DNA of 64,000 nt from an uncultured Pseudomonadota bacterium (lineage in GTDB: Bacteria > Pseudomonadota > Gammaproteobacteria > Methylococcales > Methylomonadaceae): assembly GCA_903848935.1 (NCBI GenBank), contig CAINHO010000050.1:1-64000 (forward strand), read 5' to 3'. How positions within the stretch are numbered: position 1 is the stretch's first letter; every line of letters begins with the position of its first letter. Positions 19,305 through 29,843 of the stretch are shown here, in pieces. A program made the translations under genes and the position numbers. The notes beneath the pieces were generated by a model. That model did no database searches. It was not told the origin of the DNA and saw only the letters and a program-made list of their open reading frames with translations.

Positions 19305-20120
19305 TTAGTTTGGTGCGCTGTTGAGTTGTTGCAATTTTTTAGCGGCAACTTCAGCCGATTTTGAGGTGGGGAAATCCGTAATCACGCGCGTTAAATACTC
19401 TTTCGCTTTCGCTGAATTTTTTGCATCCATTTCAATTGTGCCGAGTTTTAAAAGCGCGTCTGGTACTTTTTGACTATTCGGATATTTTTCTAACACCAAA
19501 CTAAATGCTTTTTTCGCTGATGGCACGTCTTTATTAACCCGATACGCTTCGCCCAACCAAAATTGCGCGTTATTCGCATATAAATTCGCTGGATCTTTGC
19601 TTAACAAGGTATTGAATTGGGTAATCGCTTCAGTCACCTGACCGTTACGAAACGCCTCAAAGGCTTGCAGATATTGCTGTTTTTTTTCGTCAGTAGGTGT
19701 AGCCGCTGGTGGAACAACAGAAGGTGCAAATTTTGGTGGTGGCGCGGATTCAACAGGTTCAGGTTCTTTCACCGTAGGCGCGGACGTTTCAGCCGCAGCC
19801 GCTGGTTTCGCGCCACTCAATTTCGTTTCAATTTGCTGCAAACGGTCATCAAAATCCGCATACATTGCCGATTGCTTCTTTTTCATTTCAGTAATCAAAT
19901 TCGCTTGCTCTTCAAGTTTGCCATTCAATTGTTGAATTTCAACCTGCGCTTCGTCCAAACGGGTCATCAATTCAAACGTACTATTCATCGGCGCACTGAC
20001 AGAAATCGGCGTTGCCGCTGGCGCACCGTTTGGATAAGCCGAATTATCAATCACAGGCGCGAGCGAATCTGCCAAAGCAAACGAACTTGCAAAAAGTAAA
20101 AACGCAGGAATTTTTTTCAT
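19305..20120 (-). CDS. cpoB: Cell division coordinator CpoB (YbgF)
   Basis: 271 residues from the ATG at 20120 (the track starts at a TTG 18 bases upstream). The product is periplasmic: signal peptide to about residue 18, an N-terminal coiled coil for trimerisation (DEAQVEIQQLNGKLEEQAN), a Pro/Ala-rich linker, and C-terminal TPR repeats (YLQAFEAFRNGQVTEAI onwards). In E. coli CpoB links Tol-Pal constriction with PBP1B activity. The start lies one base past the pal stop. Confidence 0.92.
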   Translation of the reverse strand: MKKIPAFLLFASSFALADSLAPVIDNSAYPNGAPAATPISVSAPMNSTFELMTRLDEAQVEIQQLNGKLEEQANLITEMKKKQSAMYADFDDRLQQIETKLSGAKPAAAAETSAPTVKEPEPVESAPPPKFAPSVVPPAATPTDEKKQQYLQAFEAFRNGQVTEAITQFNTLLSKDPANLYANNAQFWLGEAYRVNKDVPSAKKAFSLVLEKYPNSQKVPDALLKLGTIEMDAKNSAKAKEYLTRVITDFPTSKSAEVAAKKLQQLNSAPN

Positions 20121-20121
20121 T

Positions 20122-20700
20122 TTAGTAAGCAATTTCAACGCGACGATTTAATTCCCAAGATGATTCGTCATGCCCCATGGCGACAGGTTTTTCTTCGCCG
20201 TAACTGACGATACCGAGTTGACTTTCTGAAACGCCTTGCGCTTTCAACATTCCTGCAACAGTTTTTGAACGTTGTTCACCAAGCGCAATGTTGTATTCGC
20301 GCGAACCACGTTCGTCGCCATTACCTTCTAAGACAACGTGTTGACTAGGATTTGCCAATAAATAACGTGCGTGTGCTGCAATGACCGAAACGAAATCTTG
20401 TTGAACTTGACTGCTGTCGAGCATGAAATAAATCGTGCGTTTTGAAAGTGGGTTGTTTGGATCACTAAATTCTGGCGGCAAACCGTTTGCACCGCGTGCG
20501 CCGTATTTGCTGCCATTTGCACCAAAACGTCCGCCGTTCATGCCTGAACCATCGCCCAAACCGTTAACTGACGCATCGTTCATGCCGCCGTTTAAACTGC
20601 CATCGGTCAAACTGGCATCTTTTTCTTCGTCAGAGCTACAACCTGTTAAAGCCAATGTGCTGACGATAGCAATTGCCGCCAAAGTTTTTGTAAATTTCAT
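20122..20700 (-). CDS. pal: Peptidoglycan-associated lipoprotein Pal
   Basis: 192 residues. A lipobox LALTGCSS anchors it in the outer membrane. A Gly/Asn-rich linker (about 30-75: GLGDGSGMNGGRFGANG) precedes the OmpA-like peptidoglycan-binding domain, with GNGDERGSREYNIALGEQRS and SYGEEKPVAMGHDESSWELNRRVEI. It completes the Tol-Pal envelope constriction complex with TolB. Confidence 0.96.
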   Translation of the reverse strand: MKFTKTLAAIAIVSTLALTGCSSDEEKDASLTDGSLNGGMNDASVNGLGDGSGMNGGRFGANGSKYGARGANGLPPEFSDPNNPLSKRTIYFMLDSSQVQQDFVSVIAAHARYLLANPSQHVVLEGNGDERGSREYNIALGEQRSKTVAGMLKAQGVSESQLGIVSYGEEKPVAMGHDESSWELNRRVEIAY

Positions 20701-20737
20701 GTTTATTTTTCCAAAATGTTAAGGGTTAAAAGTTTGT

Positions 20738-22018
20738 TTATTTCGGCGACCAAGCAGGTTCGCGTACTTCAGAGCTATCAAAAACAAGTCGTTGCTGCAT
20801 TCTACCATTGATAGAAACGGCGGATAAATAACCTGTATTTCCCTTGCGTGACGCATATAAAACCATGTCGCTATTCGGGGCAAAACTCGGTGATTCATCG
20901 AGCGGCCCAGGAGTTAAGACGCTAATAGATTTTGAATTCACATCCATCACGCCAATCCGATAATCGCCGCCGTTGCCGTGAACCATCGTAATAAATTTAC
21001 CGTCGGGTGAAAAACTCGCCCGTGCATTATAACTGCCGCTAAAGGTAATCCGTTTTTCTTCGCCGCCTTGCACGGGAATCGAATACAACTGCGGTTTGCC
21101 ACCACGGTCAGACGTGAACACGATTTTACTACCGTCGGGCGACCAGGTGGGTTCAGTATCAATTGCCCGATTTTTGGTTAATTTTGTGACATTGCGCGAA
21201 CCTAAATCCAAAATATAAATATCGGGATTGCCGTCTTTCGATAACGTGACCGCGAGTTTCGAACCGTCGGGTGACCACGCAGGTGCGCCGTTAATGCCTG
21301 GAAATTCAGCCACACGCTCACGTTGTCCCGTTGCTAGGGTTTGCGTAATGACGGAAGCCGTTTTATGTTCAAACGAAACATAGGCAATTCGCTTTGCATC
21401 GGGCGACCATGCGGGTGACATTAACGGTTCAATCGATGTGGCAATGGCTTGAGCATTCGCACCATCGGCATCGGCAACCATCAATTTGTGATTGCTCTGT
21501 GTGCCTTGGCGCGTGGTGGTAATGTAGGCAATTCGCCCGCTAAATACGCCTTTTTTGCCGAGTAATTTTTCATAAATCATATCGCTAATGTGATGCGCGG
21601 TTTTACGCAAATCATTTGCCGATGACGACATTCGATAACCCAATAATTGCGAACCATTTGCCACGTCGAACAATTGAAATTCGACATTATATGAACCACC
21701 ATTTGGTTGCACACGCCCAATTACAACGTAATTTTGCCGAACCGCTTGCCAATCTGGAAAGTTAATTGCATCAGCAGAACTTGGTTTAGCAGGCATATTT
21801 TGTGGCGGCAACGTTTTGAAATAACCGCTACGGGTCAAATCTGAATCTACGACGCTGCTAATATCCAGCGGCGCACCTTGTGATGCAAACGGCACAATCG
21901 CAATTGGCATCGCGCTTTCAATGCCCTCGGTAATCTCAATAGACATTTCAGCGTTCACGGTTGATGCGAAACACATTCCGATTGCCGACGCTAAAATCAG
22001 TTTTTTAAATAAATTCAC
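20738..22018 (-). CDS. tolB: Tol-Pal periplasmic beta-propeller TolB
   Basis: 426 residues with a signal peptide ending near VNAEMS. An N-terminal alpha/beta domain is followed by a six-bladed propeller with repeated WSPDGSKI/L motifs ([50 protein letters not shown]). It interacts with Pal and TolA in the periplasm. Located 37 bp upstream of pal and 22 bp after tolA. Confidence 0.96.
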   Translation of the reverse strand: MNLFKKLILASAIGMCFASTVNAEMSIEITEGIESAMPIAIVPFASQGAPLDISSVVDSDLTRSGYFKTLPPQNMPAKPSSADAINFPDWQAVRQNYVVIGRVQPNGGSYNVEFQLFDVANGSQLLGYRMSSSANDLRKTAHHISDMIYEKLLGKKGVFSGRIAYITTTRQGTQSNHKLMVADADGANAQAIATSIEPLMSPAWSPDAKRIAYVSFEHKTASVITQTLATGQRERVAEFPGINGAPAWSPDGSKLAVTLSKDGNPDIYILDLGSRNVTKLTKNRAIDTEPTWSPDGSKIVFTSDRGGKPQLYSIPVQGGEEKRITFSGSYNARASFSPDGKFITMVHGNGGDYRIGVMDVNSKSISVLTPGPLDESPSFAPNSDMVLYASRKGNTGYLSAVSINGRMQQRLVFDSSEVREPAWSPK

Positions 22019-22040
22019 GGAATACCTTCTCTAACTATTT

Positions 22041-23381
22041 TTATTTAGGGTCGAACACAAACGTAAAGGATTTGAACTCTTTTGCAAACAATTCTTTATC
22101 GGACGGAACAGGCAAATGACTTCCAACAGCATTTTCGGCAGATTGATCAAAAATTTCATCGCCGCTACTGCGCTCAATCGTAACATCTAACACGGTACCA
22201 TCAGCGGCTAAACGTACTCGAATAGTACATTTTAAATTCGCGCTTTCAGGTGGACGAATCCAACGACTGTTCACGGTTCGCTTAATTTCAGCCATTGCCT
22301 TGGCTTTTGCCTCGGCTTGAGCATTGGCGGCAGCGGCATTATTTGCCGCTGCTTTTGCATTTGCCGCAGCAGCTTCTTGTTTTGCCGCTTCTATTCTGGC
22401 TTTATCAGCCGCTTCACGTTCAGCTGCTTGTTTTGCTAATGCGTCAGCACGCGCTTTTTCATTTGCAGCGCGTTCGGCATCTGCTTTAGCAGAAGCCTCT
22501 TTTGCAGCTTTGTCGGCTGCTTGTTTCGCGGATGCTTCGGCTTTTTCAGCCGCTTGTTTTGAAGCTTTATCGGCGGCTAATTTTTCAGCTTTGTCAGCGT
22601 CTGCTTTTGCGGCTTTATCAGCGACTTTCTTGGCATCTGCATCTGCTTTTTTAGTTTCGGCTTTTTCAGCAGCAAGTTTATCAGCCTTTTCTTTTTCAGC
22701 GACTTCTTTAGCGTTCGCTTTATCAGCGGCTTTTTTGACTTCCGCTTTTTCTTTTTCAAGGATTTCTCTAGCTGCTGCTTTTTTAGCATCTACTTCCGCT
22801 TTTTCGTTCGCTAATTTTTCAGCCGCAGCTTCTTTTTCATGTTCAGATTTTTTAGCGTCTTCAGCTTCTTTTGATTTCACGCGCTCAATCGCTTTTTTCC
22901 CCTCTTCCACTTTTTGTGCTTCCGCTTTTTCAGCAGCAATTTTTTCCGCTTTCATAACCGCTTTTTTAACCAAATCTTCTTTTGGCGGTTCAACGGGTTT
23001 TGGCGGCTCTACTTTTTTGGGTGGCTCAATAGGTTTCGGTGGCTCAATAGGTTTCGGTTCGATTTTTTTAGGTAGCTCGACAGGTTTTAAAGGTTCCACT
23101 TTTTTAGGTGGCTCAATCGGCTTTGGTGGCTCGATTGGCTTTGGTTCTTCAACAGGCGGAAGCGGTGGCGGCTCTGGAATGGGCGCAGGTTTTTCAACAG
23201 GCACTTCGGGTTTCATAGCTGGTGGATTCAATTCCACCATCGTTGCGTGAATAATTTCAGGTTCTGGCGGCGGAGGTGGCGGTGCAGGTTTATAAAACGC
23301 ACTCAACGCAAATAACCCCAACAGCGTTAAATGAAACGCTAATGCCAATAAAAATGGTTTTGAAAATTTTTGATTAGCCAT
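22041..23381 (-). CDS. tolA: Cell envelope protein TolA
   Basis: 446 residues. An N-terminal membrane helix (about 10-28) is followed by a proline-rich segment with repeats of the type PPKPIEPPKKVEP (about 35-130). A very long Lys/Ala/Glu helix (about 140-340, the domain II rod) leads to the C-terminal TolA-III domain, which contains VNSRWIRPPESANLKCTIRVRL. It transmits proton-motive energy from TolQR to TolB-Pal. The proline-rich repeat tract before the rod is longer than in E. coli. Confidence 0.95.
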   Translation of the reverse strand: MANQKFSKPFLLALAFHLTLLGLFALSAFYKPAPPPPPPEPEIIHATMVELNPPAMKPEVPVEKPAPIPEPPPLPPVEEPKPIEPPKPIEPPKKVEPLKPVELPKKIEPKPIEPPKPIEPPKKVEPPKPVEPPKEDLVKKAVMKAEKIAAEKAEAQKVEEGKKAIERVKSKEAEDAKKSEHEKEAAAEKLANEKAEVDAKKAAAREILEKEKAEVKKAADKANAKEVAEKEKADKLAAEKAETKKADADAKKVADKAAKADADKAEKLAADKASKQAAEKAEASAKQAADKAAKEASAKADAERAANEKARADALAKQAAEREAADKARIEAAKQEAAAANAKAAANNAAAANAQAEAKAKAMAEIKRTVNSRWIRPPESANLKCTIRVRLAADGTVLDVTIERSSGDEIFDQSAENAVGSHLPVPSDKELFAKEFKSFTFVFDPK

Positions 23382-23389
23382 TGAAGCCG

Positions 23390-23833
23390 TTAATCATCTG
23401 ATTTAGTCATTAAGCCAACCGTCGGCACACCTGCTTTTTTCAAGGCTGCCATTGTCACGACAACCGTACCGTAATCGATATTTTTGTCGGCGTTAATCAA
23501 AATTTGCGTGGTGGGTTTATTTTTCAAAATGGCATCGATACGCGGATAAATTTCTTCAAGCGTAACAGGTTCATCTTCGCCATTTCCAACGTTAATAAAA
23601 TACTTGCCAGCACCGTCTGCGTTTTGAATCGAAATAATAAACGGCGGCGTGTCGTCTTTTTGATCAATCATCGCGGCTTGCGCTCTTGGTAAATCAACCT
23701 CCACGCCTGATTGCAACATTGGCGTAGTAATCATGAAAATAATCAGCAACACCAACGTTACGTCGATGTACGGTACGACGTTAATTTCAGCCATCGGACG
23801 GCGGCGACCTGCTTTTTTGTTATTGACGTTCAT
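23390..23833 (-). CDS. tolR: Tol-Pal proton channel subunit TolR
   Basis: 147 residues with one membrane helix near 22-42 (INVVPYIDVTLVLLIIFMI), whose Asp is the proton-conducting residue of the ExbD/TolR family, and a periplasmic C-terminal domain. It overlaps tolQ by 4 bp and precedes tolA by 8 bp. Confidence 0.95.
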   Translation of the reverse strand: MNVNNKKAGRRRPMAEINVVPYIDVTLVLLIIFMITTPMLQSGVEVDLPRAQAAMIDQKDDTPPFIISIQNADGAGKYFINVGNGEDEPVTLEEIYPRIDAILKNKPTTQILINADKNIDYGTVVVTMAALKKAGVPTVGLMTKSDD

Positions 23834-24507
23834 TTGCTGTGTGCCTGTCTTTGCAACAACACAATGAATTCTTCAACGAATAATTCATAACGTCCCGTTA
23901 ATCTATCCAAACGGGTTGAAAAACGGTTGTAGGCGACAACGGCTGGAATCGCAGCAAACAAACCAATCGCAGTAGCGATTAACGCCTCGGCAATCCCAGG
24001 TGCGACAGTCGCAAGTGTCGCTTGTTTGACGTTACCTAAACCCATAAATGAATTCATAATCCCCCAAACTGTGCCGAATAAACCGATGTAAGGACTGGTT
24101 GAACCGACGGTCGCTAAAAACGCTAAATGTTCATCCAAGCGGTCAAGTTCGCGCAATAATTCAATTCGCATTACACGCTGTGCGCTTTCGACTTGCACTG
24201 CTGGTTCAACGTTGCCGCTTAATCGCATTCTGGAAAATTCTTTATAACCTGCTAAAAAAATCTTTTCGATGCCTTCGGGTTCAAAATCTTTTGCGGCGAG
24301 TTTACGATAAAGTTCCGACAACGAAACGCCTGACCAAAATTGTTCTTCAAATTCGTCGGTAATTTCGATAGAACGATTGAGTTCTTTGCGTTTAGAAAAA
24401 ATAAATGTCCACGACACCAGCGATGCCGTGAATAAAATTAACATCACAAACTGCACGACAAAGCTGGCTTCGGTGACTAAATGGAAAATCGATAAATCAG
24501 TGTTCAT
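23830..24507 (-). CDS. tolQ: Tol-Pal proton channel subunit TolQ
   Basis: 225-residue MotA/TolQ/ExbB protein with three membrane helices (about 17-38, 135-155 and 170-195). The conserved TVGSTSPYIGLFGTVWGIMNSF and APGIAEALIATAIGLFAAIPAVVAYN blocks are present. It forms the stator-like channel with TolR. The start overlaps ybgC by 11 bp. Confidence 0.95.
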   Translation of the reverse strand: MNTDLSIFHLVTEASFVVQFVMLILFTASLVSWTFIFSKRKELNRSIEITDEFEEQFWSGVSLSELYRKLAAKDFEPEGIEKIFLAGYKEFSRMRLSGNVEPAVQVESAQRVMRIELLRELDRLDEHLAFLATVGSTSPYIGLFGTVWGIMNSFMGLGNVKQATLATVAPGIAEALIATAIGLFAAIPAVVAYNRFSTRLDRLTGRYELFVEEFIVLLQRQAHSK

Positions 24508-24913
24508 TGTTTTTAGTTAAAAATGCGTCAAATAAAAAATCAGGAATGGCGATCGGTTTTAAATTGTCTGAGTTGAGGCAAGCAATCCGACAGCTACAAG
24601 TGCAAAGCGTAATCTCGCCACACTTTATGGTTTGTTCAAAGGTTAAACTGGCTTTTTTCAGTTGCGAAATTGCCGCGCTAACGTGTACTAAATTGTTGAA
24701 TTTCGCGGGTCGTAAATAGTCAATTTGCATAGTTTTTACAGCAAAAATAACGCCACTTTGCTCACGCAATTCGTTTTGTTCAAAACCTAAGTCGCGTAAC
24801 ATTTCGGTTCGAGCGCGTTCAAAAAATCTTAAATAGTTCGCATAATACACCACGCCGCCTGCATCGGTGTCTTCGTAATAAATTCTAACGGGTAAAATAA
24901 AGGGGATTTTCAT
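24497..24913 (-). CDS. ybgC: Tol-Pal associated acyl-CoA thioesterase YbgC
   Basis: 138-residue hotdog-fold 4-hydroxybenzoyl-CoA-thioesterase-like protein. The N-terminal [24 protein letters not shown] contains the catalytic Asp. ybgC is the usual first gene of the tol-pal cluster and hydrolyses short-chain or acyl-carrier substrates at the inner membrane. It overlaps ruvB by 4 bp. Confidence 0.93.
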   Translation of the reverse strand: MKIPFILPVRIYYEDTDAGGVVYYANYLRFFERARTEMLRDLGFEQNELREQSGVIFAVKTMQIDYLRPAKFNNLVHVSAAISQLKKASLTFEQTIKCGEITLCTCSCRIACLNSDNLKPIAIPDFLFDAFLTKNNEH

Positions 24914-25947
24914 GATTCAAATAAATCGACGTTTGCTGTTTCAACTTTTGGGGCTTTCAAACCGAAATGCAAATAAGCCGCCGATGTGGCAACTCGTCCG
25001 CGAGGTGTTCGCATAATAAAACCTTGTTGCAACAAATACGGTTCTAAAACATCTTCAATCGTGCCACGTTCTTCGCTAATTGCCGCCGCCATCGTGTCTA
25101 AACCGACTGGTCCGCCAGAGAAATTTTCAATCAGCGTTAATAAAAATTTTCTGTCCAAACTATCAAAGCCGTTGCCGTCCACTTTTAACATGGTTAAGGC
25201 TTCCGCCGCAACGTGTTCGGTGATAATGGCGTTGCTTTTCACTTGAGCAAAATCACGCACGCGCCGCAATAATCGATTTGCAATGCGAGGCGTGCCGCGT
25301 GAACGTTTAGCGATTTCGACTGCGCCTTTTGGTTCGATACCCATTTTTAAAACTTGTGCGGAACGGGTGACGATGTGTGTTAATTCTTCAACCGTGTAAA
25401 AAACCAAGCGTTGCACAATCCCGAATCTATCACGCAACGGCGAAGTCAACAAACCAGCGCGAGTCGTTGCGCCGATTAACGTGAACGGTGGCAAATCAAT
25501 TTTAATCGACCGCGCCGATGCCCCTTCGCCAATCATCAAATCGAGCTGATAATCTTCCATTGCAGGATATAAAATTTCTTCGACGGCGGGACTTAAACGG
25601 TGAATTTCGTCGATAAATAGCACATCGTGCTTTTCTAAATTCGTTAGCAACGCCGCTAAATCACCTGCTTTTTCCAAAACTGGCGCAGCGGTTTGTCGTA
25701 AATTCACACCCATTTCGTTGGCGATAATCAACGCTAACGTCGTTTTTCCTAAACCTGGTGGGCCAAAAATTAACGTGTGATCGAGAGCTTCTTGTCGTGC
25801 CATTGCCGCTTGAATGAAAATTTCCATTTGTATGCGACATTCTTCTTGCCCGACATAATCCGCCAATTTTTTTGGACGCATCGCACGATCATGACCTTCT
25901 TCACCTTGACCCGCATTCGCGGTAATTAAACGGTCTTCTTCAATCAT
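24910..25947 (-). CDS. ruvB: Holliday junction helicase RuvB
   Basis: 345-residue AAA+ motor of the RuvABC resolvasome. Walker A is [12 protein letters not shown], Walker [12 protein letters not shown], sensor 1 [11 protein letters not shown], and the C-terminal winged helix ends [21 protein letters not shown]. The start overlaps the ruvA stop by 4 bp. Confidence 0.97.
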   Translation of the reverse strand: MIEEDRLITANAGQGEEGHDRAMRPKKLADYVGQEECRIQMEIFIQAAMARQEALDHTLIFGPPGLGKTTLALIIANEMGVNLRQTAAPVLEKAGDLAALLTNLEKHDVLFIDEIHRLSPAVEEILYPAMEDYQLDLMIGEGASARSIKIDLPPFTLIGATTRAGLLTSPLRDRFGIVQRLVFYTVEELTHIVTRSAQVLKMGIEPKGAVEIAKRSRGTPRIANRLLRRVRDFAQVKSNAIITEHVAAEALTMLKVDGNGFDSLDRKFLLTLIENFSGGPVGLDTMAAAISEERGTIEDVLEPYLLQQGFIMRTPRGRVATSAAYLHFGLKAPKVETANVDLFES

Positions 25948-26531
25948 TTCGCGGCACTTTGCAAGGCGAGACGAATAATCGTTTCACAACTTTTTCCTTC
26001 GGGTTGAATCGCCGAAACCATACAGCTGGCATCGAGTGGTTTATAACCCAACGAACACAACGCACTAATCGCTTCGGCTCGTGCATTGCCAAGATTTCCA
26101 ACGCTTAAAATTTGCGGCGTGTTGTCCGATTTGGGCAATTTATCGCGTAATTCCATTACCAAACGTTCAGCCGTTTTTTTGCCCACGCCGGGTAATTTCA
26201 CCAACGCCGCCGTGTCATTATTTTGAATGCACGTTTGAAACTGCTCCGCGCTTTGTCCCGATAAAATCACCAACGCTAATTTTGCACCTACGCCGCTAAT
26301 TTTAATCAACGTTTTAAACATGATTTTATCGGTTTCGGTCGCGAAACCAAACAAACTATGTGCGTCTTCACGAACCACAAAATGTGTTTGCAGCGTAATT
26401 TCCACGCCAACTTCGGGCAAATTGTAAAATACCGTCATCGGAGCTTCGATTTCATACCCCACGCCATTCACGTCTAAAACGATAAGTGGTGGAGCCTTCA
26501 ACGCAATTTTGCCACGCAAAAAACCAATCAT
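25944..26531 (-). CDS. ruvA: Holliday junction protein RuvA
   Basis: 195-residue tetrameric junction-binding protein. The N-terminal OB domain ([28 protein letters not shown]) is followed by two helix-hairpin-helix motifs ([19 protein letters not shown] and [18 protein letters not shown]) and the RuvB-binding domain III. Overlaps ruvC and ruvB by 4 bp each. Confidence 0.97.
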   Translation of the reverse strand: MIGFLRGKIALKAPPLIVLDVNGVGYEIEAPMTVFYNLPEVGVEITLQTHFVVREDAHSLFGFATETDKIMFKTLIKISGVGAKLALVILSGQSAEQFQTCIQNNDTAALVKLPGVGKKTAERLVMELRDKLPKSDNTPQILSVGNLGNARAEAISALCSLGYKPLDASCMVSAIQPEGKSCETIIRLALQSAAK

Positions 26532-27025
26532 GTTTTCATTCCCGTTTGTAACCGTTGTTGCGTTTCATAAAAATTTGCATGACAAATCGCAATCCCCAGC
26601 GCATCACTTGCATCGATTTGTAAGTCGCCTTGAATGTTTAACAAGAGTTTCACCATTTGCTGAACTTGTAATTTATCCGCGCTGCCTTTACCGACAATGG
26701 CTTGTTTGACTTCGCGAGCGGCGTATTCAAAAACAGAAATATCGTGCATTTGCACCGCACAAATCGCCGCACCGCGAGCTTGTCCAAGTTTCAACGCTGA
26801 ATCGGCATTTTTGCCCATGAATACTTGTTCGATTGCCATTTGTTCAGGCTGATGTTTTTCAACCAATTGCAAAATACCGTCGAAAATTTGTTTGAGTTTG
26901 CGTGGAAAATCGTCGGCTTGAATTTTTAAAACGCCGCTCGAAATGTAACGATAACCATTCGGTACGGTTTCAATAATGCCAAAACCCGTCAATCTTGAAC
27001 CTGGGTCAATGCCGAGAATTCTCAA
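26528..27025 (-). CDS. ruvC: Holliday junction resolvase RuvC
   Basis: 165-residue RNase H-fold endonuclease. The acidic catalytic residues are seen in [16 protein letters not shown] (Asp 7) and [19 protein letters not shown] (Glu), with the C-terminal [14 protein letters not shown] (Asp pair). Overlaps yebC by 4 bp, giving the conserved order yebC-ruvC-ruvA-ruvB. Confidence 0.97.
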   Translation of the reverse strand: MRILGIDPGSRLTGFGIIETVPNGYRYISSGVLKIQADDFPRKLKQIFDGILQLVEKHQPEQMAIEQVFMGKNADSALKLGQARGAAICAVQMHDISVFEYAAREVKQAIVGKGSADKLQVQQMVKLLLNIQGDLQIDASDALGIAICHANFYETQQRLQTGMKT

Positions 27026-27768
27026 CCCATCGTCGCCATAATTTCGTCGCTAATATCGCCATTCGAATAGACATTTTGCACGTCATCCAAATCTTCTAAA
27101 CGCTCAATCAATAACATCATTTTTTCGGCATTTTCAGCATCTAATTCGGCTTTGGTGCTGGCTTGCATGGTGATTTCAGAACTTTCTGGTACAAAACCCG
27201 CTGCGACTAACGCTTCTTTCACATTCAAATAATTTTCAAGCGTCGTGATGACATCTTTTGAATTGTCATCATTCGTTACCACGTCATCTGCGCCCGCTTC
27301 AATCGCGGCTTCCATTAACGCATCTTCGTCAGTTTCTACACCATAACTAATGATACCAACGGTGCTAAACATATAGGCAACTGAACCATCTGTGCCTAAA
27401 TTGCCACCCGATTTACTGAACGCATGACGCACTTCGCCAACGGTGCGTTGTTTATTGTCAGTCAAACAATCGACAATAACCGCCACGCCGCCTGCGCCGT
27501 AGCCTTCATAACGAATGGCTTCATAATGCACGCCTTCCAATGTTCCGGACGCTTTTTTGATTGCGGTATCAATCGTGTCGCGGCGCATATTTGCACCCAA
27601 CGCTTTATCAATTGCCGAGCGTAAACCAGGATTACTCGCGGGATCAACGCCGCTTATTTTTACAGCTACGCTTATTTCGCGCAAAATTTTGGTGAAAATC
27701 TTTCCTCGTAAAGCGTCCTGTCCCGCTTTGCGATGTTTAATGTTTGCCCATTTACTATGACCAGCCAT
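27022..27768 (-). CDS. yebC: YebC/PmpR family translation or transcription factor
   Basis: 248-residue protein of the YebC/TACO1 family. The N-terminus [27 protein letters not shown] is the family signature, and [21 protein letters not shown] is the conserved central block. Members regulate transcription or relieve ribosome stalling on proline-rich tracts, depending on subgroup. First gene of the ruvCAB run. Confidence 0.95.
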   Translation of the reverse strand: MAGHSKWANIKHRKAGQDALRGKIFTKILREISVAVKISGVDPASNPGLRSAIDKALGANMRRDTIDTAIKKASGTLEGVHYEAIRYEGYGAGGVAVIVDCLTDNKQRTVGEVRHAFSKSGGNLGTDGSVAYMFSTVGIISYGVETDEDALMEAAIEAGADDVVTNDDNSKDVITTLENYLNVKEALVAAGFVPESSEITMQASTKAELDAENAEKMMLLIERLEDLDDVQNVYSNGDISDEIMATMG

Positions 27769-27803
27769 ATTGCTTACTCTCTAAAATTGTTAGTTAAAAA
27801 AGT

Positions 27804-28544
27804 TTATAAAATGTACGGTAAAACCGCTGTTAAATTTTTATCTGCGACGAAAAAATCTGCATTTTCACACACTAATTTTCGATTCACCACACCACCAAAA
27901 CCAATCACTTTTGCGCCTGCTTGTTTGGCTTCTAAATCTGTTTTTCCGTCGCCAATCATGACTAAACTTGTCGCTTGTAATGATTTTATTACTTTTGCTT
28001 TGCCACCATTTTTTGCTAATGGCGATTCAGTTTCATAATTCAAATAATTGCCATTCTCCGCAAAATACACATCGACCGCGTGTACATTCGATTCAGAAAC
28101 GCCGAGCAATTTTGCCAACGGTAAAATCGCGGGCAACAATCCCCCACTAATAATGTGAACAGTTTTATTATATTTTTGAAGTTCGGCAAAAACCTCTACA
28201 ACACCATCCACTAATTCAGCAATGTACAAATCAGCTAACCAATCAATTGCATCACGATTTGGTTTAATCAAATCCAATCGTTTACCGTAAATATCTTCCA
28301 AAGCCACGTCACCATTCATTGCCGCGTCGGTGAGTTTAGCAAGTTCTTCGCCTAAACCCACACGTCGCGCCAATTCATCGATGCCTTCGATTTTACTTAA
28401 CGTGCTATCACAATCGAAACAGACAATTTCAGCATTAACAGCTTTGCTTAAACCCACTTCAAAATGAATTTCGATGTCGTCTTGCGCTTTTAAATAATTC
28501 ACGCCGTCGTTGGCAAGTTTGTCTGAAATAAAAATTTTTTTCAT
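27804..28544 (-). CDS. serB: Phosphoserine phosphatase (HAD-IB) with SerA-like leader
   Basis: 246 residues from the ATG at 28544; the track start is a TTG five codons earlier. The HAD core begins at IVCFDCDSTLSKIEGIDELA (nucleophile Asp). ISGGLLPAILPLAK gives motif II and VMIGDGKTDLEAKQAGA motif III, as in the last step of serine synthesis. The first 36 residues (FISDKLANDGVNYLKAQ, then IEIHFEVGLS) instead resemble the start of phosphoglycerate dehydrogenase SerA, which is not part of ordinary SerB. No clear ribosome binding site precedes either start. Single-gene unit between yebC and the transpeptidase gene. Confidence 0.85.
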   Translation of the reverse strand: MKKIFISDKLANDGVNYLKAQDDIEIHFEVGLSKAVNAEIVCFDCDSTLSKIEGIDELARRVGLGEELAKLTDAAMNGDVALEDIYGKRLDLIKPNRDAIDWLADLYIAELVDGVVEVFAELQKYNKTVHIISGGLLPAILPLAKLLGVSESNVHAVDVYFAENGNYLNYETESPLAKNGGKAKVIKSLQATSLVMIGDGKTDLEAKQAGAKVIGFGGVVNRKLVCENADFFVADKNLTAVLPYIL

Positions 28545-28573
28545 AAGATTACGATTCAAGGCGAAAGGAAAAA

Positions 28574-29740
28574 TTAAATATGATGATAACTAGTCGATAC
28601 TGGTTTCGGAACAGGTTTTACTGCGTTAATGACTTTAACTTTTGCAGAAAGCACTGGTTTTTTTGAAACAACCGCTTTCGATTTCGGCGAAAGTTTTGGA
28701 ATAATCGTCGCCGCTTTTTTCACAACTGGTGCAATTGCTTTCACAGGTGGTGCGATGTCTGGAATTTTAGATTCTGGTGCAATGATTGTGTCATTCATGG
28801 CAATTTCTTCGTCAGAACGTTGATAAATTGCCGTCGGATTACCGTTTTGTTTTTCTAAAGCCTCTTTCAAAGCGGATTGATTATATTCAGGCAATTCATT
28901 GTTATTCGCTTTTTGAATTAACGCTAACGTTATTGTTAAACGCTGCTCTGCAGTAGTTTCTTCACCTTCCAAATCAGGGTGCGATTCGACATATAAAACA
29001 TTATCCAGCCAACCTACTTTAATCGGTTGTTTGACAATATAAACAGGCGTTCCTTCGCTTACCAAATGAAAAAGCTGGTCAATATCTTCGGGATACATTC
29101 GGACACAACCGTGCGTAATTTGCATTCCAATCCCAAAAATTTTATCGATGTCCGTGCCATGAATTCGATAATCACCTGGTAAATTCAAATACAGCGCGTA
29201 AGCTCCGAGCGGATTATGAATCCCCGCTGGCACAACTTCTGGCAACGGATCACCGTTTGCAGCGTGTTCACGACGAATCGATTCAGGTGGTCGCCAAACA
29301 GGATCTTTCACTTTCTTTTGAATAGTTGTTCTTCCGAGTGGCGTGTTCCAATCTTGCCGCCCTACACCATGCGCGAACGAATAAATTTTTCCATTGGTCG
29401 AATAATAAAACATTCGATATTCGGCAATGTTTAACGTAATACCGACGTGTGGAGAATCGGGCAAAATGCGTTTATTTGGTAGCGTAATAATTTGGTCTTT
29501 TTTGATGAGCCAACGATCTAAATCTTGGTTCAAACGGATGATTTCCATTTGCCCCAAAGAAAAACGTCGCGCCACGTCGAGCAAAGTTTCATTCTTTTCC
29601 GCGCGAGTGACCGCAATTTCATTTGGATATTCCGCAACCACGTTATCTCGCGCTTTTATAGGCGGATTATAGACAGTTGCAAAACTCGGTAGGGACAGCA
29701 AAGTTAAAACAGAAAGGGCAAACGGAACGCGGATTTTCAT
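28574..29740 (-). CDS. L,D-transpeptidase (ErfK/YbiS type) with LysM
   Basis: 388 residues, exported by a signal peptide ending near LPSFA. A LysM-type peptidoglycan-binding segment (VTRAEKNETLLDVARRFSL) is followed by the YkuD catalytic domain with IHGTDIDKIFGIGMQ and the active cysteine in ITHGCVRMYPEDID. It crosslinks murein or attaches lipoprotein to it. The last 100 residues are an unusual Lys/Pro/Ala/Val-rich tail (PPVKAIAPVVKKAATIIPKL), probably flexible. Upstream (29741-29843) is an AT-rich stretch with a GTTAAA-cca-TTTTAAC near-palindrome but no clear promoter. Confidence 0.9.
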   Translation of the reverse strand: MKIRVPFALSVLTLLSLPSFATVYNPPIKARDNVVAEYPNEIAVTRAEKNETLLDVARRFSLGQMEIIRLNQDLDRWLIKKDQIITLPNKRILPDSPHVGITLNIAEYRMFYYSTNGKIYSFAHGVGRQDWNTPLGRTTIQKKVKDPVWRPPESIRREHAANGDPLPEVVPAGIHNPLGAYALYLNLPGDYRIHGTDIDKIFGIGMQITHGCVRMYPEDIDQLFHLVSEGTPVYIVKQPIKVGWLDNVLYVESHPDLEGEETTAEQRLTITLALIQKANNNELPEYNQSALKEALEKQNGNPTAIYQRSDEEIAMNDTIIAPESKIPDIAPPVKAIAPVVKKAATIIPKLSPKSKAVVSKKPVLSAKVKVINAVKPVPKPVSTSYHHI

Positions 29741-29843
29741 GAAAATAACAGCTCAATAAACAAGGGGATAATTAAAAAAGTTAAACCATTTTAACAATAA
29801 AAGCAGAGCGCGTCTTAACTTTAAACGACGTGATTTTGTAAAA

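Noticed and set aside
22980-23180. Proline repeat tract in tolA considered as a separate repeat element
   Set aside because: Repeats of PPKPIEPP type are common in TolA and TonB spacers and stay in frame; ordinary for the family.
22324-23250. 308-residue alanine/serine/phenylalanine-rich ORF on the plus strand
   Set aside because: It is the antisense of the TolA Lys/Ala/Glu helix and proline tract; the composition is a mirror of the real gene.
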